A DNA stretch of 7,817 nt, taken from contig JAQGII010000157.1 of assembly GCA_028291305.1 (NCBI GenBank), positions 1 to 7,817 on the forward strand, given 5' to 3'. The translations under genes were made by a program, and so were the position numbers. Positions 7,651-7,817 of this stretch are shown here, one piece after another; position 1 is the stretch's first letter, and every line of letters starts with the position of its first letter. The notes below the pieces were generated by a model, which saw nothing but the letters and a program-made list of their open reading frames with translations, had not been told where the DNA came from and ran no database searches. Origin of the DNA: Caulobacteraceae bacterium (GTDB lineage: Bacteria > Pseudomonadota > Alphaproteobacteria > Caulobacterales > Caulobacteraceae).

Positions 7651-7817
7651 CTATTGAGAGGGGTTGTCCAGCGCGAACAGCGTGCTCCGCAGACCGGCCA
7701 CGCAGCTGTCGAACGCCCCGGACACCGGATCCAGGCCGATCTGGGCGCACGCCAACTGCTCGCGGCGGAACCGGTCTCGGTTCGACGTATAGAAGTAGGA
7801 TTTGCCCCCTCCAGACG
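7651..7817 (-). CDS. C-terminal 54 residues of an unrecognised Cys-containing protein (5' end beyond the window)
   Basis: On the - strand a frame is open from the window edge to a TAG stop (CTA at 7651-7653 on the + strand). The 54 visible residues begin SGGGKSYFYTSNRDRFRREQ, continue LACAQIGLDPVSGAFDSCV and end AGLRSTLFALDNPSQ. Two cysteines lie 15 residues apart (C-A-Q-I-G-L-D-P ... D-S-C-V). This CAQ-G-D-P-x-S-x-x-F-x-x-CV arrangement resembles C-terminal tails I associate with small, often exported alphaproteobacterial proteins of unknown function. Codon usage is that of a real gene (third positions mostly G or C), and it abuts the convergent kinase with only 7 bases between stop codons. 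Start, full length, signal peptide and function cannot be determined. No terminator with a T run is visible between the two genes. Confidence 0.7.
   Translation of the reverse strand, partial: SGGGKSYFYTSNRDRFRREQLACAQIGLDPVSGAFDSCVAGLRSTLFALDNPSQ

Noticed and set aside
7611..7660. Terminator between the kinase and the convergent gene
   Set aside because: There is a short CCGGCCGG palindrome near the kinase stop but no longer stem followed by a T run on either strand.
1..7817. tRNA, rRNA, CRISPR arrays, insertion sequences, attachment sites
   Set aside because: The window is almost wholly occupied by coding sequence of uniform style. No direct-repeat arrays, transposase motifs or tRNA-like arms were seen.

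Overview
The window is a dense, high-GC stretch of bacterial chromosome (about two thirds G+C by eye, with strong G/C preference at third codon positions). It carries one co-oriented gene cluster on the + strand and the tail of a convergent gene on the - strand. Protein style, codon use and the small Cys-containing reverse-strand protein suggest an alphaproteobacterium, perhaps of the Caulobacter/Phenylobacterium kind. That placement is an inference from pattern, not from a marker gene.

Layout: (1) bases 2-2986, an RND-family inner-membrane efflux permease whose first roughly 70-85 residues lie upstream of the window; (2) 2976-4142, the periplasmic adaptor (membrane fusion protein); (3) 4135-5592, a NodT-type outer-membrane factor lipoprotein; (4) 5624-6304, an OmpR-type response regulator; (5) 6285-7643, a membrane sensor histidine kinase; (6) 7651 to beyond 7817 on the - strand, the C-terminal 54 residues of an unrecognised small or C-terminally Cys-containing protein. 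There is no intergenic stretch above 31 bases. Any promoter for the cluster must lie upstream of the window or inside coding sequence.

The first three genes supply all parts of a tripartite drug or solute efflux pump: an H+-driven transporter, a linker and an exit duct. The next two are a matched two-component system. Overlaps of 11, 8 and 20 bases (permease/adaptor, adaptor/outer-membrane factor, regulator/kinase) and a single 31-base gap indicate one transcript with translational coupling. The simplest reading is a self-contained efflux unit in which the kinase senses a periplasmic cue and the regulator controls the pump. The substrate and signal cannot be read from the sequence.

Nothing here is a clearly new biological system. 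The points most worth a second look are the missing TM10 lysine of the permease proton relay, the unusual permease-first gene order with its regulators last, and the convergent unrecognised Cys-containing protein at the right edge.
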